DNA of 35,028 bases from Bacilli bacterium (GTDB lineage Bacteria; Bacillota_I; Bacilli_A; RFN20; CAG-288). The notes under the pieces were generated by a model. The model was given only the letters and a program-made list of their open reading frames with translations. It was not told where the DNA came from and did no database searches. Of the stretch, positions 22,464 through 29,954 are shown piece by piece. Every line of letters begins with the position of its first letter. Within the stretch, counting starts at the first letter, position 1. A program made the position numbers and the translations under genes. The DNA lies in contig JAFUFH010000044.1 of assembly GCA_017470005.1 (NCBI GenBank), forward strand, positions 1 through 35,028. The letters run 5' to 3'.

Positions 22464-23565
22464 CGATAGAAGTGCTCCTTTCTGAGGCAAGAAAAATCAC
22501 ATCTCCTTTGGGAGCTTGTATCTTTCTTCCCGCTCTTCCTGCGATCTGAACTAAAGCGGCTTGAGTGAATAAGATGTGGTCCGCTTTATAGACGATTACT
22601 TGTAAATCTTTGACCGTGACTCCTCTCTCTAAGATAGAGGTAGTCACAAGATAAGTGAGTTCTCCATTCTTGAAACGTTCAATATTGCTTCTTCTCTCTT
22701 CTTCCTGAGAAGAGACAAATTCTCCATCACTATAAAATAAGGATAAGAATCGAAATAATTTTTTTCCTTCCTCGATGGTAGGAGTGAAGATGAAAACGGG
22801 TTTGTTTTCATTCTCATATTTTCTTAATAAGGATAGTACTTTGAAATAATACTGAAAGGAATAACAGTGTATATATTCAGGAAGGGGAAGTGGGTTCTTG
22901 TGATATCGTTCAAAAAGAGTGAGCACCATTCCGTTATCTTTTTTGATTTCTTGAACATCTTCTTTGGATGGGGTAGCGGATAAAAGGATATAATTGCCTC
23001 TCACACTTTTTCGAAAGAAAGATTTCAACACCGGATTATCTTTATAAGGAAAAGCATCAATCTCATCTAAAACGAGAAGATCAAAATAATTTTCATAGCG
23101 ATAGAGCTGATGGGTGGTTAAAGTGATGATGTCTCCTTGTAATATTTCAGAGTGCTCACCAAAGACAGAGATGACTTTTGCTTTGGGAAAGGCTTCTTCA
23201 ATTCTTGGTTTTAAATCGACAACGACATCTTTTCTCGGAGTAGCAAAACCAACATGAAGTCCTAATCCTAAATAATAGGCCATGGAGTCATAGACTAATT
23301 CTGTCTTACCTGCACCAGTCACCGCATGGATGAGAACATTCTTTCCTCTCTTTAATAAGGATAGAGTCTCTTTAGCAACTCTCTCTTGTTTCTCTGAGAG
23401 TGGGTAAGAGAGTTGAAGAGTGATTCCTTGTTGGATAGAATGTGTGATATCGACATTTCTACCTGAAAAAGAAAGGCATCTCCGACAATAGGGGATGCCA
23501 TTATGATAACCGATATAACGCTCTTCTTGATTTCCGCAGCGCGGGCAAACAAATTTTTCTTTCAT
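22411..23565 (-). CDS. comFA: Competence helicase ComFA
   Basis: This 384-residue DEAD-like ATPase is thought to drive single-stranded DNA across the membrane during transformation. A four-Cys zinc site (C7, C10, C27, C30) precedes the helicase core with AVTGAGKTE (Walker A, 81-89), DEID (167-170), LLSATPS (motif III) and the C-terminal QIAGRAGRK (motif VI). It is near the usual family length (about 400-460), a little short at the N-terminus. The ATG at 23565 (a GTG one codon earlier is possible) has no obvious ribosome site. It lies 30 bases after the thioesterase gene and is probably in the same operon. No other late competence genes are in the window. Confidence 0.9.
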   Translation of the reverse strand: MKEKFVCPRCGNQEERYIGYHNGIPYCRRCLSFSGRNVDITHSIQQGITLQLSYPLSEKQERVAKETLSLLKRGKNVLIHAVTGAGKTELVYDSMAYYLGLGLHVGFATPRKDVVVDLKPRIEEAFPKAKVISVFGEHSEILQGDIITLTTHQLYRYENYFDLLVLDEIDAFPYKDNPVLKSFFRKSVRGNYILLSATPSKEDVQEIKKDNGMVLTLFERYHKNPLPLPEYIHCYSFQYYFKVLSLLRKYENENKPVFIFTPTIEEGKKLFRFLSLFYSDGEFVSSQEEERRSNIERFKNGELTYLVTTSILERGVTVKDLQVIVYKADHILFTQAALVQIAGRAGRKIQAPKGDVIFLASERSTSIDGAIKEIQRYNKQRNLL

Positions 23566-23595
23566 CACTATCTATTGTGAGAAAGATAGAGAAAT

Positions 23596-24348
23596 TTACC
23601 AATGTTGGATCAAAGTTTTAAAAGAGAGACTTCCATCTTCTTTGTAACCGCAGATGAGAGAATGTTTTTCATCGAGAGAAGTTTTGACATGTATGTTCTC
23701 GTTTAAGAAACATTCTTTTTCAAAATCGATTTCAAAGATTTGAATGTCATCCTTCATTCCTCTCTCTTGGCTGATCTTCAAATAGACGGAATTGTTCATG
23801 TGACCGTTAGAGTCAATGTCAGAAGAAGTGACTTGATAATCATCTTCTTTTTGGAAGGTGTAATCTTCGATGGGGAAGTTGACTAACTTCTCATCGGTGA
23901 TCGGTTCCATTTCATCTAAGTCTGGTAACACTTTATGAATTTGATCATTCCAAAGTTTTGTGCTGGTGATTCTTCTTGTCTTAGAATTCATCAAGATCCA
24001 AAGAGAGATGTGATAGAAGACCGGTTGATTCTTCTCATCTAATAAATAAGTATAACGATACATCTGAATAGAAGCGGCAGCGACAGGATAAGTGACAAGA
24101 GTAAACTTTTCGCCAGGATGAATCTTTCTTAAGAAATATCCTTTCATTCTCATGACGATATAAAAGAAGGAAGCTTCTTGCTTCATCTTCTCTCCTGCAC
24201 CTAGTCGTTCCACATGGTCAGAGAAAAGATCTTGCATCTGCTCTAACATATATTTCAAATCGATTTGACCATCACTTAAAAATTTAGGGATAAATTCTTT
24301 CTTTTGATAATGAAGATCATTTTCATCCGGATTGATCAGTCTTTGCAT
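23596..24348 (-). CDS. Acyl-ACP thioesterase (FatA-like double hotdog)
   Basis: This 250-residue protein looks like a bacterial acyl-ACP thioesterase, which releases free fatty acids from acyl carrier protein. It has two hotdog-like halves. The second carries SSDIDSNGHMNNSVYLKI (about 175-192), matching the D-N-H-NN-Y active-site pattern. The first contains the long helix LKYMLEQMQD and WILMNSKTRRITSTK. The start at 24348 follows GAGG by eight bases; the in-frame extension to 24447 overlaps the HAD gene too far. It overlaps the HAD gene by 13 bases. No fatty acid synthesis genes are visible nearby, so the physiological substrate is unknown. Confidence 0.75.
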   Translation of the reverse strand: MQRLINPDENDLHYQKKEFIPKFLSDGQIDLKYMLEQMQDLFSDHVERLGAGEKMKQEASFFYIVMRMKGYFLRKIHPGEKFTLVTYPVAAASIQMYRYTYLLDEKNQPVFYHISLWILMNSKTRRITSTKLWNDQIHKVLPDLDEMEPITDEKLVNFPIEDYTFQKEDDYQVTSSDIDSNGHMNNSVYLKISQERGMKDDIQIFEIDFEKECFLNENIHVKTSLDEKHSLICGYKEDGSLSFKTLIQHW

Positions 24349-25094
24349 AAATAAGTCCTCTTCACAAAATCGATGACATCCAAATAAGACTTTGCTTCCA
24401 CATGAGGAGTCTTCAAATAATCTATATCCCCTAAAGAAGCAATCCAAGTCATCTCTTCTAAAACTTTATTCTTATGGTTCAACCAGATAGAAGTACCGTA
24501 CCCTGCTTTTTGCGAACCCATGACATCGAGATTGAAAGAATCTCCGATGTAGATTGAATTCTCTTCTTTGACGTTCAAGTATCTGCAACCTAATTGGAAG
24601 AAAATGGGATTCGGTTTTTTGACAGCAACATCCGCGCTACCAAAAACAAATTGACAGTGATTTGAAGGAATGAGCTTATCGATGAGATCTTTGGTATCTT
24701 TTTCTGTATATATCGTATTGCTTAACACGCCATAAGGAATATGGTTGTCATCTAACAGTTTTAAGAAGTCTTCGATATGAGGAATCGGTTTAGGATCAAG
24801 ATGCGTTAAGACTTCACTGACACAAGTGTCGATATCACAATCTAGTTCTAAATGGAAATAACGAACCACAAGTCTCATCACAGAATCATCTTTGATTTCA
24901 TAAAGGGAATGAGAGAAGTAATACCCTTTCAAAAAGGTTTCTACAAATTCATTTACTTCATCCCAGTTGACACTTTCTGGATGAATGGTATGTTTCCTTA
25001 ATGGCTCAAAGTTCCACGCTTTTGTCTTCATCTCAAACGAGATCAGGGTATCCCAGCAATCAAAGAAGACGGCTTCAAGTTTCTTATCGCTCAT
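24336..25094 (-). CDS. HAD-superfamily hydrolase (putative phosphatase)
   Basis: This 252-residue HAD hydrolase has motif I FFDCWDTL (nucleophile Asp then Asp two after Cys-Trp), motif II LSNT, motif III with KKPNPIFF, and motif IV YIGDSFNLDVMGS. An all-alpha cap lies between motifs I and II. Most relatives are small-molecule phosphatases or epoxide/haloacid-type enzymes; the substrate cannot be told from sequence. The start at 25094 has GGAGG seven bases upstream. It is first in the operon with the thioesterase, comFA and genes onward, and has an extended -10 promoter just upstream. Confidence 0.8.
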   Translation of the reverse strand: MSDKKLEAVFFDCWDTLISFEMKTKAWNFEPLRKHTIHPESVNWDEVNEFVETFLKGYYFSHSLYEIKDDSVMRLVVRYFHLELDCDIDTCVSEVLTHLDPKPIPHIEDFLKLLDDNHIPYGVLSNTIYTEKDTKDLIDKLIPSNHCQFVFGSADVAVKKPNPIFFQLGCRYLNVKEENSIYIGDSFNLDVMGSQKAGYGTSIWLNHKNKVLEEMTWIASLGDIDYLKTPHVEAKSYLDVIDFVKRTYLCKD

Positions 25095-25114
25095 ATCATA
25101 ACCTCCGGCATAAT

Positions 25115-25123
25115 ATTGTATCA
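25115..25123 (-). promoter_or_regulatory. Extended -10 promoter of the HAD/thioesterase operon
   Basis: On the minus strand TGATACAAT (extended -10) lies about 20 bases before the ATG at 25094 and is followed by GGAGG. The same nonamer is seen before relB (34382-34390) and before the DUF6273-like gene (28320-28328). Confidence 0.55.
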
Positions 25124-25279
25124 TCTCGCGTTCTTTTCTTCTATATGAAATCAAGATAGTCTACTAAACAACGATAAAAGATTAGAAAACAATTTATTTA
25201 AATGATTATAGTTGTGAACAATGAATTGCGATAGAAAAGCTAAAATAGAGAAAAATCCAAAAATTCGAGTTTCTTTTGG

Positions 25280-25308
25280 TTGTATCTTCTTCGCAAACTT
25301 GATAAAAT
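25280..25308 (+). promoter_or_regulatory. Promoter of a candidate small RNA
   Basis: -35 TTGTAT (25280-25285) and -10 TAAAAT (25303-25308) have a 17-base spacer and an extended TGA directly before the -10. No protein gene follows it; two stem-loops do. Confidence 0.5.
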
Positions 25309-25314
25309 AATTTT

Positions 25315-25400
25315 GCATAAATGTGCCAATAAAATTCCATTGAATAGCACACAGAAAAGCCCGTCAAATTCTTCATGAACTGACGGGTTTTCCTTTTTTT
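25315..25400 (+). ncRNA. Candidate small non-coding RNA (about 85 nt)
   Basis: A predicted transcript starts about 7 bases after the promoter at 25280-25308. It contains a nested hairpin: TGTGC (25322-25326) pairs with GCACA (25347-25351), with an inner CAAT/ATTG pair. It ends at a strong terminator hairpin (25357-25390) with a T-rich tail. I found no open frame with a ribosome site inside it and do not recognise it as 6S, SRP, tmRNA or RNase P RNA. It lies in the gap between the divergent HAD operon and the repeat membrane-protein gene. This is prediction from promoter and structure only. Confidence 0.45.
25357..25400 (+). terminator. Terminator of the candidate small RNA
   Basis: AAGCCCGTCA (25357-25366) pairs with TGACGGGTTT (25381-25390) in a 10-bp stem with one G-U pair. 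It is followed by TCC and a run of seven T. It has no protein gene upstream on this strand. Confidence 0.8.
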
Positions 25401-25485
25401 ATTCCAATTTCTTAGAAAAAAACATAAGAAATTGTTCACGCCAAGAAAAAAAAGAAACAAGTGTTTTGAAAGAGATTGGGAGAAT

Positions 25486-25523
25486 AAGACAGGATAAGGA
25501 AGAGATAATATCCTGTCTTTTTT
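25486..25523 (+). terminator. Second orphan terminator
   Basis: An 11-bp perfect stem AAGACAGGATA (25486-25496) / TATCCTGTCTT (25509-25519) is followed by six T. Between it and the first terminator lies a further inverted repeat (CAATTTCTTA 25405-25414 with TAAGAAATTG 25425-25434). It is either a back-up terminator or the end of a second short RNA. Confidence 0.75.
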
Positions 25524-25756
25524 GACGTTTATTATGTGTTAATTTTACAGCGGTTTTCATTTTCAAAAAGTGCCTTATTTTGCTTACTTTTTGCTTTTTG
25601 AACGACGGTTTATCTTTGGTATTTGGATGCTAAAAATTGACAAAAAACAATTATCGTATTTTGGGAAACGCTTACATCAACATGCCTAGTTGTTTATGTT
25701 ATAAAATTTGCAAAAAGTTGTTTCTTATATAAATTGATTGTTTTTAATAAAAAAAC

Positions 25757-25786
25757 TTGTAAAAAAATCTTCTATAGTGGTAAACT
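25757..25786 (+). promoter_or_regulatory. Promoter of the repeat membrane-protein gene
   Basis: -35 TTGTAA (25757-25762), an 18-base spacer ending in TGG, and -10 TAAACT (25781-25786) form an extended -10 promoter, with AAGGAGG further down (25825-25831). About 90 bases upstream is a cre-like sequence (25663-25676). The rest of 25524-25756 is AT-rich with no recognisable feature. Confidence 0.55.
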
Positions 25787-25840
25787 AATATCAAACCAGG
25801 TGTTTTTGTGTCCTGTTTTCATTACAAGGAGGCCCCGAAA

Positions 25841-28030
25841 ATGGCTAAATCTAGTAAAAAGAAGAAGAGTATAGCACTGCGAATTTTCAACATACTCTTC
25901 ATCGTTGCTGCTGTGATTGCTGTCGCGGTAGCAATCATGATGTTCACTCCTATCGCTTCCTCTCTTAAAGGTGCTTTGAAAGGCGCCGGCCCATTAGCTG
26001 CAGATATCGCTGCAAAATTAAATGCATGGGTCAAATTCCATATCTGTGATAACTTTGGATTTGGAACCACATTCAGAGGTCACGGTGTCACCTTCACATC
26101 TTGTATGTACATCTACATCATGTGTCTCGGTGCATTGTTAGGCTTCTTCTTAATGTATGTTCCCTTCCTCTTCCGTCATAGAAACAAAGTAGACGGAAAG
26201 AAAGATATTTGGAGAAAGGTCCTTCAATGGGTTGCCTTCGCATGGGTTACCATCATGTTTGCTGGTATCTTCTCCTTATTCTTCACTCAAAGATTAACAA
26301 GAGATTTAGGCGCTGCCTGGACTTGGGTCCGCGTCTTCTTCGATAAAGTCAGCGGTACTTTCATCGCTGGTCATAGACTTGGCGCTCTCAACTTGAAGTT
26401 CATCACTTCTAACCCTGCCGTCAATGGTCTTATCTATGGTATCTTAGTTGTCATCCTTGTCGAAATGATTCTTTGTATCATCTCCATCGTTGGCAAGAAG
26501 GCCAAAGAAGCTGTTGCCGAAGGTGAGAATGAACCCGAAGAACAGAAAGCTGCTGCCGTTGGTGAAGTTAAGGAAACTCAACTTGTTCCTACCGGCCGTG
26601 AATTAGCTGTTCTCAATTCCTTAGAAGCTATCAAGGATACTTCTGTGGATGAACTTCCTGAAGAAGGCAATGTCGCTGCCGAAGATGCTGTTGCTGATCT
26701 TGATAATAAAGATGAACAAGCGGTTGAAGCTAAGGCTCAAGAAGAAGCTGAAGAGATTGCCAAAGAACTCGAACCTCATAAGAACGCTGTTAAGGTCTTA
26801 CCTGGTATTGATGAATTCGACGCTCAACCTTGGGATGAAGTAGAAGAAGAGGCCGAAGAAGAATTGACCGAAGAAGCTGCTCCTGAAGATGAGACTGTCG
26901 CTGTCGAAGAAGCAGTTGAAGAACAAGCGGAAGAAGCTGTCGAAGAGCAACCTGCTGAAGAAGCACAACCTGTTGAAGAAGAACAGCCTGTTGAAGAAGC
27001 AGTTGAAGAACAACCTGCTGAAGAAGCTGTCGAAGAGCAACCTGCTGAAGAAGAACAGCCTGTTGAAGAACAAACTGAAGAGGTTGTCGAAGAAACTGTC
27101 GAAGAACAAACCGAAGAAGTTGTTGAAGAACACCCTGCTGAGGAAGAACAACCTGTCGAAGAAGAACAACCTGCTGAAGAACAAGCAGAAGAGGTTGTCG
27201 AAGAAACTGTCGAAGAACAGACCGAAGAAGTTGTTGAAGAACAACCCACTGAGGAAGAACAACCCGCTGAAGAACAGCCTGCGGAAGAAGAGCAGAGACC
27301 TGTCTCCAACGTCAAGCAAGTCCAGCTTAAGGAAGTCAACAAGAAAGATGACGCCAACAAGCCTAGAGGACCTATCGCCCCTGTCACTCCGATGGCTCAA
27401 GAAGAACAGCCTGTCGAAGAAGAAGTCAAGGAAGAAAAGACTCTCGCTCCTGTCAGTGGACCTCTCCACTCCACAGAGAAGAGTAAGCATGATGAGATTA
27501 GACCTGTCGAAGCTAGAAAGGTCAAATTCGAAAAGAGAAATTACGAATTGAAGACCTATGAAGGCGACCTCACTTCTGAAGAAGCCTTCGAAAAGGGTGT
27601 CACCAAGGTTCAACCTTCTGTCAATCCTGTCTTCGCTAACCAAGGCAATGAACCTGCCTGGAAGCAGAAGAAGAGAGACGAAGAGATCCGTAAGAACGGG
27701 TATGGTGAAGTCACTCAAGTCGAAGATCTCTCTACTGCCACCAAGAGAGCTCCTGTAGCTGCTCCTGTCAAGGGTAACTCCATCCGTGAGATGGCTAAAG
27801 CTAGCAAAGTTCAGGAAGAAGCTCCTGTTGAAGAGAACAAAGAAGAACAGAAGTTAGCTAAACCTGCTGCTCCTGTCGCTGTCAATAAGACAGAAGAAGC
27901 TCCTGCACAAGCTCCTGTGGAAGAAGCCGCTCCTAAACAAGCTCCTGCCTTCCATCCGATTGCTCCTATCGCTAAGAAGGATAGACCTAGACCTGAAATC
28001 AAGCCGGTCGATCCCTTAAAGAAGAAGTAA
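25841..28030 (+). CDS. Four-helix membrane protein with acidic Glu/Gln/Pro repeat and basic tail
   Basis: This is a 729-residue protein of unknown family. A basic start (AKSSKKKK) leads to four predicted transmembrane helices at about 11-35, 88-111, 127-148 and 195-217. Residues about 330-486 are almost entirely Glu, Val, Gln, Pro, Ala and Thr in short units such as EEQPVEE, EEQPAEE and VVEETVEEQTEE. The remaining about 240 residues are hydrophilic, Pro/Lys/Ala-rich, ending KPVDPLKKK. The start is the ATG at 25841: AAGGAGG lies eight bases upstream, and an in-frame start at 25808 has none. The long soluble part is probably cytoplasmic given the even number of helices and basic N-terminus. It has its own promoter and a terminator at 28041. 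A scaffold or spacer role is possible, but I cannot assign function. Confidence 0.8.
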   Translation: MAKSSKKKKSIALRIFNILFIVAAVIAVAVAIMMFTPIASSLKGALKGAGPLAADIAAKLNAWVKFHICDNFGFGTTFRGHGVTFTSCMYIYIMCLGALLGFFLMYVPFLFRHRNKVDGKKDIWRKVLQWVAFAWVTIMFAGIFSLFFTQRLTRDLGAAWTWVRVFFDKVSGTFIAGHRLGALNLKFITSNPAVNGLIYGILVVILVEMILCIISIVGKKAKEAVAEGENEPEEQKAAAVGEVKETQLVPTGRELAVLNSLEAIKDTSVDELPEEGNVAAEDAVADLDNKDEQAVEAKAQEEAEEIAKELEPHKNAVKVLPGIDEFDAQPWDEVEEEAEEELTEEAAPEDETVAVEEAVEEQAEEAVEEQPAEEAQPVEEEQPVEEAVEEQPAEEAVEEQPAEEEQPVEEQTEEVVEETVEEQTEEVVEEHPAEEEQPVEEEQPAEEQAEEVVEETVEEQTEEVVEEQPTEEEQPAEEQPAEEEQRPVSNVKQVQLKEVNKKDDANKPRGPIAPVTPMAQEEQPVEEEVKEEKTLAPVSGPLHSTEKSKHDEIRPVEARKVKFEKRNYELKTYEGDLTSEEAFEKGVTKVQPSVNPVFANQGNEPAWKQKKRDEEIRKNGYGEVTQVEDLSTATKRAPVAAPVKGNSIREMAKASKVQEEAPVEENKEEQKLAKPAAPVAVNKTEEAPAQAPVEEAAPKQAPAFHPIAPIAKKDRPRPEIKPVDPLKKK
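27077..27269 (+). repeat. Internal tandem duplication in the acidic repeat
   Basis: Two copies of about 80 bases, beginning at 27077 and 27188 (111-base, 37-codon offset), differ at only about five positions. Each encodes the segment EEVVEETVEEQTEEVVEE and its continuation. Shorter CCTGCTGAAGAA-like units surround them from about 26830 to 27300. The near identity at DNA level points to recent expansion. Confidence 0.8.
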
Positions 28031-28040
28031 ACTAAGAATT

Positions 28041-28069
28041 AAGGCGATGTCGTTAAGGCATCGCCTTTT
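28041..28069 (+). terminator. Terminator of the repeat membrane-protein gene
   Basis: AAGGCGATG (28041-28049) pairs with CATCGCCTT (28059-28067), with TTTT at the 3' side. It lies 10 bases after the stop codon. Confidence 0.8.
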
Positions 28070-28071
28070 CC

Positions 28072-28100
28072 TTGAAATCCAGTGGCTGCTTTGCTAAAAT
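28072..28100 (+). promoter_or_regulatory. Promoter of tRNA-Pro
   Basis: -35 TTGAAA (28072-28077) and -10 TAAAAT (28095-28100) have a 17-base spacer and TGC before the -10. It begins directly after the preceding terminator. Confidence 0.7.
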
Positions 28101-28113
28101 ATAACGGCTATAT

Positions 28114-28190
28114 TGAGGCGTGGTGCAGCTTGGTAGCACGCTTGGTTCGGGACCAAGAGGTCGTGGGTTCAAATCCCATCGCTTCAACCA
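28114..28190 (+). tRNA. tRNA-Pro (anticodon CGG)
   Basis: The cloverleaf is complete: acceptor TGAGGCG/CGCTTCA (one G-U), D-arm GTGC/GCAC, anticodon stem CTTGG/CCAAG with loop TTCGGGA (anticodon CGG), T-arm GTGGG/CCCAT, discriminator A and encoded CCA. It reads CCG and is flanked by its own promoter and terminator. Confidence 0.95.
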
Positions 28191-28202
28191 CTTTGCTATT
28201 TT

Positions 28203-28224
28203 GCCCTAGAAATAGGGCTTTTTT
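28203..28224 (+). terminator. Terminator after tRNA-Pro
   Basis: GCCCTA/TAGGGC with a GAAA tetraloop is followed by six T. Confidence 0.88.
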
Positions 28225-28319
28225 CTTTGCTAATAATTGTTGTGGGTTAATTTTTATGTGATATTTCAATATATATGTGACAAGATTTGACATATTATTA
28301 AACATTTTGACATTTTCCA

Positions 28320-28328
28320 TGATACAAT
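28320..28328 (+). promoter_or_regulatory. Extended -10 promoter of the DUF6273-like gene
   Basis: TGATACAAT forms an extended -10 about 58 bases before the start codon. Two TTTGACAT copies lie upstream (about 28283 and 28305), but their spacing does not fit a classic -35. Confidence 0.45.
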
Positions 28329-28386
28329 AATGATAGAAGTGTCGGGCTGGTTGTGTAGCAAAAGGAAATCAATGGAGGATCTTTAC

Positions 28387-29943
28387 ATGAAAAAGATTTG
28401 GTTATTCTTTTTAGGACTCTTCTCTTTATCGATTGGATTAGGTTTCTCTTCTAGCGTTGCTGGAGGAAGAAAAGCGTCCAATAAGGGAAAGAATACGGCG
28501 GAAAGCAATATCACCCTCAAAGAAGATGGGACTTGTATTCTAGGTTCTTATCCCCAAAACATTGTGATAAATATCACAGCGGATGAAATTAAAACGAATG
28601 GTGAGTTAATACAAACTCTCGATGGGAATAAATATTACATTTATCAATCGAAAAAATATGCCATTCTAGATGAGGTAAAAATCGATGCTGTAGGCGCCGA
28701 TGGCCGTTACTTATCCAATGGTGACCCAGTTAACTCCTATTATGGAAAAACGAATGTTGTCTTTGAATTTAAAGATATTGAGTGGCAGTATCTAAAAGAT
28801 GGGGATGACAATATCGCTTATTTGATATCAACACGAATCTTAGACCGACATATTTTTCATGTAGGTCAGCAAGAGCATATAAGCTATTATGATTCAATTT
28901 TGTATACTTTTCTTAATGTATCATTTAAGGATATGGCCTTTTCTGATGAGGATTACAATTACCTCGCCTATGGAAGCGAAGGAAAGGATAAAGTTCAAAT
29001 CGACATTCCAACATTAGAGGATATTGATATTGATAAGTATGAAGATAAGAACCTCAAACAAGCTGGTGATTTTGCCATCTTGAATAATCTTACGAGTTGG
29101 AGTGCTTATAATCACGGAGTTGGGGTACCATATCTCAATGCTGCATACTGGTTAAATAATTACGGACAAGATGCAAACAAAATCCGTGTTTGCTGGGCAA
29201 AAGTTGCATATGATCAATATGAAATGGACAACCAAAACGTTGGTGTTCGTCCTGTGATTCAAGTGAATTACAAAAAAGGTTCTGGAGGCGGAGGCGGAGG
29301 CGGAAGCACAACGCCAACACAACCAACTAATGTTGGAGGTGGCAATGTCACCCTCGGTTTAGGTATTACTTTCACCATTCTCGGTGCTGGTGGCTTGATT
29401 GCATTCTTTATCTTGTGGGGAAAGAAAGATCCGAAAGGAAAACCTCCTGTTTGGATTCTTGTTTCCTTAGCAGGTTCTTTGATTGTCTGTGTTGCAGGCT
29501 TCATCACTCTTCCTATTGGAATCCTTGGTGGTGCAGGATCAACGGTTGTGGGATGGTATCAAGGCAATATGTATGACTGTGTAGGCTTTGGCGAAAGACT
29601 TGCTATGAATTTGACCAAAGACGGAAAAGTTTATCGTTACATTGCAGATGCTTGGGAAGGAAGTGCAGTCAATTATACCTTCCATCGTCAAGCTGGTGTT
29701 GGATCTTATACCTTCGATGCAGGTAAACTTACTATTGTTGCTGCACCTGAATGGCACTTGAGTTCTTGGGAACTACCTACGATGGTTTATACCGATGTTC
29801 ACGGTCTTGGTTCCTTCATCAAATATGACGGATATGTAGGAACGAAATACCAATGGTATCATTATTCTAGAGTCGACTCCCAAGGTGTGGAATCCATTAC
29901 GAATGCGAATACGCATGAGGGTGGAGAAATCAATAAATGGTAG
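28387..29943 (+). CDS. Secreted/membrane protein with DUF6273-like domain
   Basis: This is a 518-residue protein with an N-terminal signal peptide (KKIWLFFLGLFSLSIGLGF). The region of about residues 50-295 resembles the DUF6273 domain of Firmicutes surface proteins: ILGSYPQ, then FEFKDIEWQYL, SYYDSILYTFLNVSF, an LNAAYWLNN segment and a closing VGVRPVIQVN. A poly-Gly/Thr/Pro linker (about 298-316) leads to two hydrophobic helices (about 320-344 and 355-382). A C-terminal domain of about 135 residues rich in Tyr, Trp and Gly follows, unrecognised by me. The start at 28387 has GGAGG eight bases upstream; an in-frame start at 28330 has none. It is followed after 11 bases by a zinc-ribbon membrane protein, probably in the same operon. 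Confidence 0.7.
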   Translation: MKKIWLFFLGLFSLSIGLGFSSSVAGGRKASNKGKNTAESNITLKEDGTCILGSYPQNIVINITADEIKTNGELIQTLDGNKYYIYQSKKYAILDEVKIDAVGADGRYLSNGDPVNSYYGKTNVVFEFKDIEWQYLKDGDDNIAYLISTRILDRHIFHVGQQEHISYYDSILYTFLNVSFKDMAFSDEDYNYLAYGSEGKDKVQIDIPTLEDIDIDKYEDKNLKQAGDFAILNNLTSWSAYNHGVGVPYLNAAYWLNNYGQDANKIRVCWAKVAYDQYEMDNQNVGVRPVIQVNYKKGSGGGGGGGSTTPTQPTNVGGGNVTLGLGITFTILGAGGLIAFFILWGKKDPKGKPPVWILVSLAGSLIVCVAGFITLPIGILGGAGSTVVGWYQGNMYDCVGFGERLAMNLTKDGKVYRYIADAWEGSAVNYTFHRQAGVGSYTFDAGKLTIVAAPEWHLSSWELPTMVYTDVHGLGSFIKYDGYVGTKYQWYHYSRVDSQGVESITNANTHEGGEINKW

Positions 29944-29954
29944 GAGAATAGCTT

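Noticed and set aside
25206-25460. 84-codon minus-strand frame between the HAD gene and the repeat-protein gene
   Set aside because: It reads through the terminator hairpin and poly-A/T tracts, has no ribosome site, and its Phe/Tyr-rich product reflects base composition. The plus-strand promoter and hairpins explain the region better.
26798-27718. Long minus-strand frame rich in Phe/Leu/Arg (306 codons), plus a Ser/Thr/Cys-rich minus-strand frame at 26824-27387 and a Lys/Leu-rich plus-strand frame at 26889-27551
   Set aside because: All are by-products of the GAA-rich repeat in the 25841-28030 gene, where the low-complexity codons remove stops in other frames. None has a ribosome site or plausible protein composition.
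28108-28320. 70-codon minus-strand frame ending in MGFEPTTSWSRTKRATKLHHASI
   Set aside because: This is the well-known false translation antisense to a tRNA gene (here tRNA-Pro) and is not a protein.
28283-28328. Two TTTGACAT copies as -35 elements for the DUF6273-like gene
   Set aside because: Their distances to the -10 TACAAT (about 10 and 30 bases) do not fit a sigma-A promoter. Only the extended -10 was annotated.
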